Shown: one piece after another, positions 6,656 through 14,528 of the stretch
Position numbering within the stretch: position 1 is the stretch's first letter
Layout of the letters: each line of letters starts with the position of its first letter
Virus record (IMG/VR): IMGVR_UViG_3300037153_000119
Span: 1-32,376 of that record
Direction: 5' to 3' (one strand)
DNA: 32,376 nt
Source of the DNA: a virus
Made by a program: the position numbers and the translations under genes
The notes under the pieces: generated by a model
The model's input: the letters and a program-made list of their open reading frames with translations, nothing else
Database searches by the model: none
What the model was told of the DNA's origin: nothing

Positions 6656-7621
6656 ATGTCGAGATGTCTATGCGTACTGGCTGTGTTGATGGTGACGAGC
6701 TCGAGCTCGGGATGCACGGGCGATCTGAACACCGACGACCTGATCGTGTTCGCGGATGCCGCGGTCGACGAGACAATCGGCACGCGCAACGCGATCGCCA
6801 CGTCGATCGGCGTCGGGGGTAACACGGGCGACGTGTGGCCGGCCAGCGGGGTGCCGATGCCGGGCGCGTCGCGCACGGTCGACGGCGACGGGATCGTATC
6901 GATCGCAAACGGGTACTGGACGGTCGCCATCCCGGTCGACGCAGGATCAACGCTCGAGATCGCCGCCACTGTGCGCGACAACGGCACGGCGAATACGACC
7001 GCGCCGAACACGATCAGCATGTCCCTACTGAGCTACAGCGCGACCCAGGTAGTCACGCTGGGCACGGCGGTCTCCGACGCAAGCGGCAAGCCGCAGACGC
7101 TCACGATCTCGTCCGATCATGTCGTCGCGCCAGCCGAGATCATTTTCCTGCGATTCTCGCCGCTGGCGTCCACCACGCCGCCAACGTTCGCAATGACGTT
7201 CTCGCAGATCCGATCGATCACGGTGACGCGACGCCGCACACGCACGCTGGTCATTCCTGCAATCGCAGCATCGTCGCCCCAGTTTTCGGCATTCATCGGC
7301 GTGGGTGGATTCCTCTGGCGTTGCACATCTTCGGCGGATCACGTCGCCTTCCCCATCTCGCTTCCGTCCTCATCGAGGATCGTTTCTGTCACCACGTGGT
7401 TCAACGGCGCTGGCGCCCAGCAATCGGTGTCGCTGCGTAGAGGCCAGCTCGCGACCGGCCTGGTGTCAACGATTGGCTCGACGACGTCGTCGGCGACCGG
7501 CATATCGTCGATGACAATCTCGACGTCCTATATCGTTGGAGGCGACGAGCAGCTCATGGCTGATTTCGCATGCGGCGGTGCGGACACCGACGTTCGCGCG
7601 GTTGCAGTGAACTACCTCTAG
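6656..7621 (+). CDS. Cargo lipoprotein with tandem tail-fibre-like beta domains
   Basis: This 321-residue protein has a signal peptide and the lipobox S-S-S-G-C (Cys20), so it should be an exported lipoprotein. Two similar domains of about 100 residues follow (about 85-195 and 220-321). Each has a run of I-P/L-P, an R/E-I-x-x-V strand, a polar Gly/Asn turn, T-L-G or T-I-G-S, and a closing strand. The C-terminus of the neighbouring fibre-like protein (7618-8463) has the same layout. The strand is opposite to all late genes, which marks it as a moron. GGAGG lies about 7 nt before the ATG. The TAG shares CTAG with the stop of the convergent gene. A role in surface masking or superinfection interference is speculation. 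Confidence 0.65.
   Translation: MSRCLCVLAVLMVTSSSSGCTGDLNTDDLIVFADAAVDETIGTRNAIATSIGVGGNTGDVWPASGVPMPGASRTVDGDGIVSIANGYWTVAIPVDAGSTLEIAATVRDNGTANTTAPNTISMSLLSYSATQVVTLGTAVSDASGKPQTLTISSDHVVAPAEIIFLRFSPLASTTPPTFAMTFSQIRSITVTRRRTRTLVIPAIAASSPQFSAFIGVGGFLWRCTSSADHVAFPISLPSSSRIVSVTTWFNGAGAQQSVSLRRGQLATGLVSTIGSTTSSATGISSMTISTSYIVGGDEQLMADFACGGADTDVRAVAVNYL
7618..7621. other. CTAG shared by two convergent stop codons (copy 1)
   Basis: The palindrome CTAG provides the TAG of the + strand lipoprotein and the TAG of the - strand fibre-like gene. The same arrangement occurs at 11589-11592 and 28739-28742. Confidence 0.9.
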
Positions 7622-8463
7622 ATCGGGATGTGGGTCAAAAAGATCGATCCGACCTGATATCCGGAGGCGTTCGCGTTGATCGAGAGTGCGAGTCGCTCTG
7701 TCGCGACCATGTCATGCGGCGTGACGGTGACAGTCGCGAGCCCCCATGACCCTGATCGATTGCTGTCGGTGAGTGTGCCGATCGTGTTGATCGCAAGCGA
7801 CGAGTTCAACACGTTGAGGTCGATCGTCGCATCGGTTGTGCCGTTGCCAAGCGCGAGTACCGCAAGGCCAGTGATCTTCCGCCCGAGTCTCGTTGGCAAC
7901 GACAAGATCACCGCGCCGCTGCCGGTGCTATTGATGAAATTTCCGGTGTTGAGCTGCCAGCTGGTGCTAAGCGCGTTGTTGATCACGACCGGCGCGAATG
8001 CCTCGGTAGTGGGCCCGCCGAACGCGCCCGCCGGAAACACGCTCTGCGATTGGCCGGTAATAGCGTTCCACAGCGCGATGATCGTGTCGAACAGACCGAT
8101 CCGGTTCTGCGCGTCGCCTGCCTGCGAGTTGAAGTAGCGGCCTTTGACCTGCGATCCCGCGGTCACGGTCGCCGGGCGCCGATAGGGCAGGTCGTAGAGC
8201 AGCTTCAGCGTGCCGCTGCCGTTGGCGGTGATGTCGATGGTCGTGCCCGCCAGCGCGTTCGCCTGTGAGATCGCAAGCTTCACGTGGTTCGCGTCGTCAA
8301 CCTTGACCCAGTAGTCGGTGAGCGCGGTAATCGCCGGCGAGCCCGTCGGCAGGGTGCCGGTCTCGGTGTACGGGGTGACCGGGCCGTCGCCGTTGTTGAA
8401 GTTGTGCCCGGTGATGGTGAGTTGGTTCGTCGTGCTGTCTGCGGTGAACGTCAGCGCCGGCAT
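7618..8463 (-). CDS. Tail fibre / tail tip-like protein
   Basis: This 281-residue protein is last in the baseplate unit. The N-terminal section contains T-D-Y-W-V-K-V-D-D-A-N-H-V-K-L-A and L-A-G-T-T-I-D-I, a pattern I associate with beta-rich phage tail appendages. The C-terminal 100 residues or so form a beta domain (L-G-R-K-I-T-G-L-A-V, I-N-T-I-G-T-L-T) like those in the neighbouring lipoprotein. It follows gp46, where Mu-like phages place fibre genes. Start ATG 8463 has GGAG nearby; the open frame extends to 8490 inside gp46, which is not needed. It probably contacts the host surface. Confidence 0.6.
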   Translation of the reverse strand: MPALTFTADSTTNQLTITGHNFNNGDGPVTPYTETGTLPTGSPAITALTDYWVKVDDANHVKLAISQANALAGTTIDITANGSGTLKLLYDLPYRRPATVTAGSQVKGRYFNSQAGDAQNRIGLFDTIIALWNAITGQSQSVFPAGAFGGPTTEAFAPVVINNALSTSWQLNTGNFINSTGSGAVILSLPTRLGRKITGLAVLALGNGTTDATIDLNVLNSSLAINTIGTLTDSNRSGSWGLATVTVTPHDMVATERLALSINANASGYQVGSIFLTHIPI

Positions 8464-8474
8464 GGCTCGAGCTC

Positions 8475-8954
8475 CTACAGGTTGTCCCATACGTGCGCGA
8501 AGCGGAACGAGACCGCCTTGCGCCCGTGGCGATGGATGGTGCCGCCGATGAATAGCCGGCCGTTCGTGCTCGTGTCGATCTCAAGGTCGACCTTCGACGC
8601 CACGTTGTCGTCGGTGAACCAGGCCAGGGCCTCGCGCGAGTACTCCTCGGCGAGCGGCCCGATGTCGCGCGTGAACGCGGCGCGATCGAGAAGCCACAGC
8701 CGCGATCCGATGAGGTCGCCTTCATTATCGGCGAACTCGTCAGCCCACCACCCGCGGCGATCGTCTGGCTCACCGCTCGGTGGCACGTCGTCGTCGAACG
8801 CGCGGCGATCGAGGAACAGCGACAGCAGCGCCGCGGTGATCATCGTTGTGTCGGAGGCGAGGTCGCCGTCGATGATCGACAGGTCCGCGAACCCCAGCAC
8901 CTCATCCCAGAGCAACGCCAGGTCGGCGAGCTGCAGCGCGCTCGACGTCGCCAC
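8475..8954 (-). CDS. Baseplate protein, Mu gp46 family
   Basis: This 159-residue protein matches the gp46 (P2 W/gp25-like) baseplate family: an early D-L-S-I-I-D-G-D-L, then R-R-G-W-W-A-D-E, G-S-R-L-W-L-L, A-E-E-Y-S-R-E-A-L-A-W-F and a C-terminal strand. The protein helps build the baseplate wedge around the spike. It starts at a GTG that overlaps the gp48 stop. In Mu and its relatives gp46 lies between gp45 and gp47. Here it comes after the gp48 equivalent, an altered order. Confidence 0.85.
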   Translation of the reverse strand: MATSSALQLADLALLWDEVLGFADLSIIDGDLASDTTMITAALLSLFLDRRAFDDDVPPSGEPDDRRGWWADEFADNEGDLIGSRLWLLDRAAFTRDIGPLAEEYSREALAWFTDDNVASKVDLEIDTSTNGRLFIGGTIHRHGRKAVSFRFAHVWDNL

Positions 8955-10267
8955 TACAGCCCCGCTCCGATCAGATCGCGGTCCGTAAGCGAGAACTGGT
9001 CGTCGAACAGCATCGCCGTCGTCTCAATCACGTATCCGGCGGTGTGCGACGGCTTCACGCGATCGAGCTCGGCTTGCGCGGCCGCCAGGAAGTACGCTGG
9101 GGACACGGGCGGCGCGGCCGGATCGCGAAGCACAAAGAATTCGAAGATCGCGCGCTGGTCGCCGACGCCGGCGACGTACGAGAGATCGCGTTCGATGATC
9201 ACGACGTCCTCGGGATCCTGCAAGAGCAGCGGCGCGAGAGCGACTTGGATGTCGACCGGGCGGAACCGCTGGCGGTCGACCTTCCGCGAGACGATGCGCG
9301 CCTGCCGCTCGGCGACGGTCACGGCCGGCGTGATCTCGAGATCCGCCTCGTACTCGGGCAGCAGCTCGACGGCGGTAGTCGGGTCCGCTTCGTTGAGCAT
9401 GTCGGCGACGCGGTCGTGCACGCGCACGAGCTCGTCGGCGCATCCGAGCATGAACTGGTAGAGCTTCGTGCTGACCGCGCGCCAGAGCTTGCCCGGCGGC
9501 AGCAGCGCGAACAGCATCCGCGCGTAGTCGCGCGCAGTGGGTTCCTCGCTGATCGTCTCGGCGAACCGCGTGAGCGCGGTCGACAGCCCCGCAGACAGCC
9601 CAGTCGCCACACTGGCTCCCTTGCCGATGTAGAGTGCGGCGAGTCGGAAGTGATCGTTGCAGTCTGCCCAGTCGGTTCTACCGACGTAGAAGTTGGCCGC
9701 AACGGCGTACGAGAAGCTTCCGACCGTGGCCTCACTGCTGACCGCAGAGACGCCCCCCAGCGACCGAGTGCCGATCCGTGCCTTGCCCGTGCTGCGGTCG
9801 ATCACAGCGATGCCTACGTGCCATGTCCCGACGTGGTACGCACTTGTCCCGTCGATCGACGTTCCCAGCGAGCCCAGTAGCAGCCTGGTTCCGTCGGTGC
9901 CGCTCACGTACCAGCCATTGCCGCCCGAGGTGGCCTTGCCGAACATGCCTCCGAACGCGCTCGGTAGCTCAGTCCACAGCCCGACCCACGCGACCACGAG
10001 GTCATCGGTTCCGCCAACGTCGAAGTTGGCGCCGCCGTCGAACCGCCCGAGCTCGGCTTGCGTGGTGAATTCGATGCACCGATCGGCGCCGCCGCGTGGC
10101 CCGGCCTGGCCGTACAGGATGCCGCCCGACGCGGTGAGCGTGAGCGCGCCGAACGCTGGCACCATGTTGCCGCTCTCGTCATTGCACAGCCAACCGTTCG
10201 AGAACGTCGCGCCCGGGATCGCGGCCGCCGCGGCCGCCGCGGTGGTCGGGTATGCGCGCGCGGTCAT
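8954..10267 (-). CDS. Fusion of LamG-like lectin domain to Mu gp48 (DUF2313) baseplate protein
   Basis: This 437-residue protein has two parts. Residues about 15-215 look like a concanavalin/LamG jelly roll (C-I-E-F-T-T-Q-A-E-L, L-V-V-A-W-V-G-L-W, G-W-Y-V-S-G, Y-H-V-G-T-W-H-V-G-I-A, F-Y-V-G-R). Residues about 235-437 match gp48/DUF2313: Y-A-R-M-L-F-A-L-L-P-P-G-K-L-W, V-H-D-R-V-A-D-M-L-N-E-A-D-P, T-A-V-E-L-L-P-E-Y-E, V-A-E-R-Q-A-R-I. The gp48 part would sit at the baseplate edge and connect fibres; the lectin part may bind host glycans. Start ATG 10267 overlaps the gp47 stop (ATGA), so 10267 is preferred to 10273. Confidence 0.8.
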   Translation of the reverse strand: MTARAYPTTAAAAAAAIPGATFSNGWLCNDESGNMVPAFGALTLTASGGILYGQAGPRGGADRCIEFTTQAELGRFDGGANFDVGGTDDLVVAWVGLWTELPSAFGGMFGKATSGGNGWYVSGTDGTRLLLGSLGTSIDGTSAYHVGTWHVGIAVIDRSTGKARIGTRSLGGVSAVSSEATVGSFSYAVAANFYVGRTDWADCNDHFRLAALYIGKGASVATGLSAGLSTALTRFAETISEEPTARDYARMLFALLPPGKLWRAVSTKLYQFMLGCADELVRVHDRVADMLNEADPTTAVELLPEYEADLEITPAVTVAERQARIVSRKVDRQRFRPVDIQVALAPLLLQDPEDVVIIERDLSYVAGVGDQRAIFEFFVLRDPAAPPVSPAYFLAAAQAELDRVKPSHTAGYVIETTAMLFDDQFSLTDRDLIGAGL

Positions 10268-11334
10268 GCCCATGTGATGGTTCCTACCGTCGGCAGTTGA
10301 CCGACGCCCGGCACCACGTTGGCCGATGGCACCGTGAGCGTGTAGTCGGTGACGCCGGCGGCGACTCCAATCGCCGTAGTGATCTCCGACAGCTTGATCG
10401 TGCCGCTGCCGGCGAGGTCGCCCGGCAGGGCCTTGCGGACGAACAGGTCGGCGAGCTCGGCCTGCACCGCAAGCCGGGTGTCAGTCGTGTCTGGCACGAT
10501 GTGGATGGTGAACGCGACAGGGCTCAACGTCGGGGTGGCCGCGGTGACGATCGCGGTGATCGGCCGCTCGCTGTTGAGCTTTGTCTGCGCGGCCGCTATC
10601 AGTCCGGCGTCGGCGGTGATCGGGTTCGCGTTGTCGTTGACGATGCGGACCACGACGGTTCCGAGCCCGTTCTCGAGCGGCGAGACGAACGCGCGCGTGA
10701 CGCCGGCGACCGCCTCGGCCCAGCCCTCGTAGTCGGCTTCGCGGCCGCCAGCCGGGGGCTCGCGCAGCCTCAGCAAAAAGCGCGCGCGGAACTCCTCGGT
10801 CGATTCCTCGTCGAACCCGTTCGTTATGTCGGCGGCGATGGTCGCCGTCCCGTTGAGCCCCGCGAACGGTGACTCGAGTTGGAGCGTCGTGCCCGCGGGA
10901 AGGTTCGCGCTCGATCCGGCGATGTCAGCCGTGATGCCGAGCGTCGCGGTGCCGCCGCTGATCGTCGCGCCGGCGGTCACGTGGAACGTGGTCACCGCGT
11001 CGAGCCGGTACGTGATCGTCGGGCTCGTCGTGATCACCGTGCCGTTGGTTCCGGTCACGGTGATAGTGCCGGTCGCGAACGTCGCCGGCGTCGGTGACAT
11101 CCCGTACGGCTTCGCCATGCGGAGGAGCTGATCGCGCTCGGCGGTCAGGGCGAACAGCTGGCGCGCAAGCCAATCGAGATATCCGTACAGCCCATGAACG
11201 GCGCCACCCCACACGGCGCCGACGACGTCGACCATCGCGCGGCGCAGCAACGGACCGGCGACCGACAGCCGGCCGCGTAGGTCGCCGCGGATTCGGGTGA
11301 TCAGGTCGCCGAGGGTTGGCCGGATGAACGGCAT
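10264..11334 (-). CDS. Baseplate J-like protein (Mu gp47)
   Basis: This 356-residue protein is a baseplate J/gp47 family member. It begins F-I-R-P-T-L-G-D-L-I-T-R-I and continues with R-A-M-V-D-V-V-G-A-V, L-D-W-L-A-R-Q-L and R-M-A-K-P-Y-G. The central beta-rich part has repeated Gly/Thr strands and an acidic F-D-E-E-S-T-E-E-F-R-A-R-F-L-L-R segment that is highly typical of the family. This protein forms the baseplate wedge ring that contacts the sheath. It starts a transcription unit: promoter motif 3 places GATC 13 nt before the ATG, and there is no convincing Shine-Dalgarno sequence. Confidence 0.9.
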   Translation of the reverse strand: MPFIRPTLGDLITRIRGDLRGRLSVAGPLLRRAMVDVVGAVWGGAVHGLYGYLDWLARQLFALTAERDQLLRMAKPYGMSPTPATFATGTITVTGTNGTVITTSPTITYRLDAVTTFHVTAGATISGGTATLGITADIAGSSANLPAGTTLQLESPFAGLNGTATIAADITNGFDEESTEEFRARFLLRLREPPAGGREADYEGWAEAVAGVTRAFVSPLENGLGTVVVRIVNDNANPITADAGLIAAAQTKLNSERPITAIVTAATPTLSPVAFTIHIVPDTTDTRLAVQAELADLFVRKALPGDLAGSGTIKLSEITTAIGVAAGVTDYTLTVPSANVVPGVGQLPTVGTITWA

Positions 11335-11347
11335 GGCCCACTGCGGT

Positions 11348-11373
11348 GATCATGGGCGACCGCGCGTGTCAAC
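11348..11373 (-). promoter_or_regulatory. Late promoter motif 3, upstream of gp47
   Basis: Read on the - strand it is GTTGACA, 15 nt, GATC, followed by 13 nt and the gp47 ATG (11334). It also lies between the divergent gp47 and lanthipeptide-like genes. Confidence 0.6.
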
Positions 11374-11403
11374 CCCACTGCTGTTGTGAGACAGTCGCTC
11401 GAT

Positions 11404-11592
11404 ATGAAGCACAAGAAACTGCAGCTAACCAAAACCACGATTCGACATCTCACCGCGCTGCATCAGGTCCGCGGAGGAGGATGGCCGAACACCAACGAGC
11501 GAACGGTGTGCATGGAGTGCTTTCCCTCGGACGGGACTCAATCGCACTGCTGCCCTGACACAACGATCACGGCAATCTGCACCACGTTCTAG
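11404..11592 (+). CDS. Lanthipeptide-like RiPP precursor peptide inserted in tail operon
   Basis: This 62-residue peptide is on the strand opposite to the tail genes. Residues 5-16 (K-L-Q-L-T-K-T-T-I-R-H-L) fit the leader pattern K-L-x-L-x-K-x-T-(I/L)-R-x-L known from class I lanthipeptide precursors of Bacteroidota and some other phyla. L-T-A-L-H-Q-V-R-G-G (residues 16-25) fits the L-T-x-x-x-L-x-x-V-x-G-G end. The putative core 27-62 has five Cys (36, 39, 49, 50, 59) and ten Ser/Thr, ending T-T-I-T-A-I-C-T-T-F. Such cores are dehydrated and cyclised by LanB/LanC, which are not in this window. GTG 11386 is an alternative start. No strong Shine-Dalgarno is seen. A small Cys-rich non-RiPP protein is the alternative. 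Confidence 0.55.
   Translation: MKHKKLQLTKTTIRHLTALHQVRGGGWPNTNERTVCMECFPSDGTQSHCCPDTTITAICTTF
11589..11592. other. CTAG shared by two convergent stop codons (copy 2)
   Basis: CTAG gives the TAG of the + strand lanthipeptide-like gene and the TAG of the - strand spike gene. Confidence 0.9.
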
Positions 11593-12218
11593 ACGTCGAT
11601 CTTGATCTTCGACGAGATCGCCGCTGTGATCGCCGACTTGAACGCGGTGATGGCGGTCTGGAACGTCGCGGAGGGCGAGGACATGCCGGGTAGCGCGGCG
11701 ACGGCGCCGACGAACGTGTTCAACGCGGTGAGGAACGTCTGCTCCGCGGTGTCGCGGGTGTCGCCCTTGATCACGCCGTGCGTCGCGCCGGCGCCGCCGA
11801 GCTCGACCACGCCGCTCGTCGACATCTGGATCTTGTGCGACCGCGCGAGCCGGATCTCGTCGCCCTCGTCGGTTCGCAGCCCCACCTCGCCCGGCTGGCC
11901 GTTCCTGGGGCGGTGTCGGGGATCCGCGATCGATATCGTGATCGGGTGACTGCGGTCGCCGCCCGGGAAGATGATCACCGCGTGCGCCCCGGGCAGCGGC
12001 ACCGAAAAGAACCCGTAGGGCAGCGGCCGCTCGGTGTGCTCGGAGCCGGAGCTCTGCGGTAGCTCGCCGAGGTTGCACTCTACCTGCACCCGCTGCGTGC
12101 GTCCGCTGTCGTCGACTAGCGTCACCACGCCGCGCGAGATCACGTTCTGGATCGGCCGGAGGCGCGGCTCGATCATCTTCCACACCTGGCGCGCCAGGTC
12201 GCGCGGGATGCCCTGCAT
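11589..12218 (-). CDS. Baseplate assembly / spike protein, Mu gp45 (gpV-like)
   Basis: This 209-residue protein matches Mu gp45, the trimeric membrane-piercing spike at the tail tip. Landmarks are R-G-V-V-T-L-V-D-D-S-G-R-T-Q-R-V-Q-V near the N-terminus, L-P-Y-G-F-F-S-V-P-L-P-G-A-H-A-V-I-I-F-P-G-G-D-R-S-H in the OB-fold region, and then R-L-A-R-S-H-K-I-Q-M-S. The C-terminal tail is Ala/Thr/Phe-rich and helical. Its ATG overlaps the stop of the hub gene by one base. It is the last gene of the tail unit. Confidence 0.9.
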   Translation of the reverse strand: MQGIPRDLARQVWKMIEPRLRPIQNVISRGVVTLVDDSGRTQRVQVECNLGELPQSSGSEHTERPLPYGFFSVPLPGAHAVIIFPGGDRSHPITISIADPRHRPRNGQPGEVGLRTDEGDEIRLARSHKIQMSTSGVVELGGAGATHGVIKGDTRDTAEQTFLTALNTFVGAVAALPGMSSPSATFQTAITAFKSAITAAISSKIKIDV

Positions 12219-13315
12219 CAGAACGCCCCCTTTCGGAGCTCTTTCCAGCCGCCCTCGCCTTTCGTGAAAGCCTTGGGCTCGGGCTCGAATGCATCCGGCC
12301 GCACCAACTGCAGCACCGTCACGCGCCCCGATTCAGCGACGGTGTACTGCGCCTGCGAGATCAGCATCTCGCCATGCAGACCGATTCGAGGGATCTCGAC
12401 CGGCACGAGCGCGTTGATAGGCCACAGCTCGTTCGAGGACGTCTGGCGCCATCCCTGCACCGTGACCTGGAACCGCGCGCTCTTGGCCGCGCGCACGCGC
12501 GACTCCCAATCGGCGCGGCGCTTCGCGTCGGCGCGGTTGTAGTTCTTCTCTGGCCTGATCAGCTTCACGCGGTTCCGGCGGCGTACGTCGAGGTCGAACG
12601 CCTCTGCGATCACGTTCGCTTGCTCGCCCGATTCATCCTCGGTGCCGGGAACCTGACTCGCGATCAGGTAGCGGTAGAACCGATCGGTCATGTCGAAACT
12701 GCCGGCGGCGCCCATGACGTTGACGCCCTGAACGAGCGCGGTCGCGCTCGTGGTTCCTCGTCGCGTGATCACCACGCCGCCGTGGCCGTCGCTCACCAGC
12801 AACACGCCGTCGTCGTTGGCCGCTTTGCTCATCATCTCGAACGCGTCATCCCCGGGGTGCGCGACGAGCTGCGGCAGCTTCGCCAACGTCAGACCGGGCT
12901 GCAGCGAGACCGGCACGCCGAACGGCTTGGCGATCGCCTGACAGAACTCCAGCACCGACACGTTGCGGTAAACCCACTTGTTTTTCGACGAGTCGGCGCC
13001 GGTGACGATGCCCGAGCATTCGACGAGCGAGCTCGAGCGATCCTTGCCCGAGTAGGCGAGGTTCACCTGCTGCGCGGCGAGCGCTGGGCTGCGCACGTCG
13101 ACGAATCCATCGATGACCGTCTCGCCGTCGATCTGCACGAGGCAAGAATCCTCCTCACGGATCGGCCACGACTCCGCTCGAGCGGCCCACCGATCGCTCA
13201 CCTCGAGCTGGAAGCTGCCGGCGATCGACTCCATCGAGCGCGTGACGCTCACGGCCTTCCATCCCGCGTAGTCGGCGCCGTTCACGACGAGATGCGGCTC
13301 GAGCTCGTCAGCCAT
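12218..13315 (-). CDS. Baseplate hub protein, Mu gp44 (gpP/gpD-like)
   Basis: This 365-residue protein is a hub protein of the gp44/gp27-like type, forming the central ring between tube and spike. It begins L-V-V-N-G-A-D-Y-A-G-W and contains V-I-D-G-F-V-D, Y-S-G-K-D-R-S-S-S-L-V-E-C-S, F-C-Q-A-I-A-K-P-F-G-V, and A-K-R-R-A-D-W-E-S-R before W-P-I-N-A-L-V-P-V. These match the family from memory. It overlaps the circularisation protein gene by 8 nt. Confidence 0.88.
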   Translation of the reverse strand: MADELEPHLVVNGADYAGWKAVSVTRSMESIAGSFQLEVSDRWAARAESWPIREEDSCLVQIDGETVIDGFVDVRSPALAAQQVNLAYSGKDRSSSLVECSGIVTGADSSKNKWVYRNVSVLEFCQAIAKPFGVPVSLQPGLTLAKLPQLVAHPGDDAFEMMSKAANDDGVLLVSDGHGGVVITRRGTTSATALVQGVNVMGAAGSFDMTDRFYRYLIASQVPGTEDESGEQANVIAEAFDLDVRRRNRVKLIRPEKNYNRADAKRRADWESRVRAAKSARFQVTVQGWRQTSSNELWPINALVPVEIPRIGLHGEMLISQAQYTVAESGRVTVLQLVRPDAFEPEPKAFTKGEGGWKELRKGAF

Positions 13316-14528
13316 TGCTCAGCACCTTGAGGTCGCCGCGCACGAACCCAGGGTGGCGCACGTTGTTGCGCGCGACGATATCGAGCTCCTGGTCGACGGA
13401 GCCGTAGAGCTGGTAGGCCAGCAGCAGCGACGGCACCGCGACGGGTCGGCTGATCGTGAGCGTGCGTGCGAACACCGACGGACCGGGCACAGCGAGTAGC
13501 CCGGCCGACCTCAGCGAGACGAGCGCGGGATACGCGGTGTCGGCGGCGATCGCGGCTTGCTCGTCGAGCAGCGCTGCGAGCCGGTCGCGTGCCGCGATCG
13601 CATCGTCGACCGACGCGAACTCGACGGTCGGCGCGATGCGTGCAGCCTCGATCGCGAGCACCCGGCGCAGCGCTGCGGTGATCGCGATCTGGTTTGCGCG
13701 CTCGGTCCGCCGCGTCGCCGTGGTCACGGGCGCGTCCGGCCCGGCGTCGAACCCGTACGCGTCGACCAGCGCGTCGAACACGGCACCCGGGGTCGCCTCG
13801 ATCGTGTCGGAGAGAGCGTCGATCGCGCCGCCGAAGTCGTCGATCGCGGACGCTGGCGCGCGAACAAGCGCCGACGCCTGCGCCGACAGCAACGTGATCC
13901 GGCCGTTGAGCGTCGCGAGCTCCTGCGTGGTGCTCGCGACCGGCGCGAGCTTGCTGCCGACGAAGTCGCTCGCCGAGCGCAGCGCGCTCTCGGCGGACGT
14001 CAACGCGAACGCGGGGAGCCCCGCGACCGTGAACTGCTCGACGAGCTCGGCCTTCGTGGCTGTGCGCGCCGCCGTCGCCGCCGCGTCGACCTTGCCCACG
14101 TTGTCGACGGTCGTCGTCGGCGTGAGCGAGAACGTCGGGGACTCGCAGAACACGATCGAGAACATGGCGATGCCGCCGACGTCGCGCGTCTCCTTCACGC
14201 TCACCGTGTCGCAAATCGCACGCAACACGCCGTGGAACACGTGCACCAGCTGGCCCGGCCCGGCGACGTCCTCGAGAGCGGACATCAGCGCGTCGCGCTT
14301 CACCATGTAGTCGTCGCCGAGCACGTAGCCCTCGACCTTGAACGAGCGATCCTGACGCCCGAGATCCTCTACGAACGGAACATCGCGGAACGGGAAGCTG
14401 TTGCGCACGACACGGCGGCCGCCAGTGCGCTCGGAGTCCTGCACCAGGAACGGCACGCCGCGAAACGACGAGCCGGCGATCAGGTTGCCGTCGACTACGA
14501 CGCGCCGCAGATCCTCGCGCCACGTCAT
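13308..14528 (-). CDS. DNA circularisation protein, Mu gpN (gp43) family
   Basis: This 406-residue protein begins M-T-W-R-E-D-L-R-R-V-V-V-D-G and has the family's N-terminal domain: S-S-F-R-G-V-P-F-L-V, G-R-R-V-V-R-N-S-F-P-F-R-D-V-P and F-K-V-E-G-Y-V-L-G-D-D-Y. The rest is Ala-rich and helical. Despite the family name, the protein is a tail/baseplate component near the tape measure in Mu-like phages. ATG 14528 overlaps the tape measure stop (ATGA). The family start motif fits this site, so the longer open frame upstream is not used. Confidence 0.87.
   Translation of the reverse strand: MTWREDLRRVVVDGNLIAGSSFRGVPFLVQDSERTGGRRVVRNSFPFRDVPFVEDLGRQDRSFKVEGYVLGDDYMVKRDALMSALEDVAGPGQLVHVFHGVLRAICDTVSVKETRDVGGIAMFSIVFCESPTFSLTPTTTVDNVGKVDAAATAARTATKAELVEQFTVAGLPAFALTSAESALRSASDFVGSKLAPVASTTQELATLNGRITLLSAQASALVRAPASAIDDFGGAIDALSDTIEATPGAVFDALVDAYGFDAGPDAPVTTATRRTERANQIAITAALRRVLAIEAARIAPTVEFASVDDAIAARDRLAALLDEQAAIAADTAYPALVSLRSAGLLAVPGPSVFARTLTISRPVAVPSLLLAYQLYGSVDQELDIVARNNVRHPGFVRGDLKVLSNG

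Noticed and set aside
7618-10267. Diversity-generating retroelement target in the tail fibre region
   Set aside because: No reverse transcriptase and no template/variable repeat pair is visible in the window.
11386-11403. GTG 11386 as the start of the lanthipeptide-like gene
   Set aside because: The six extra residues precede the M-K-H-K-K start that best fits precursor leaders. It is kept only as an alternative.
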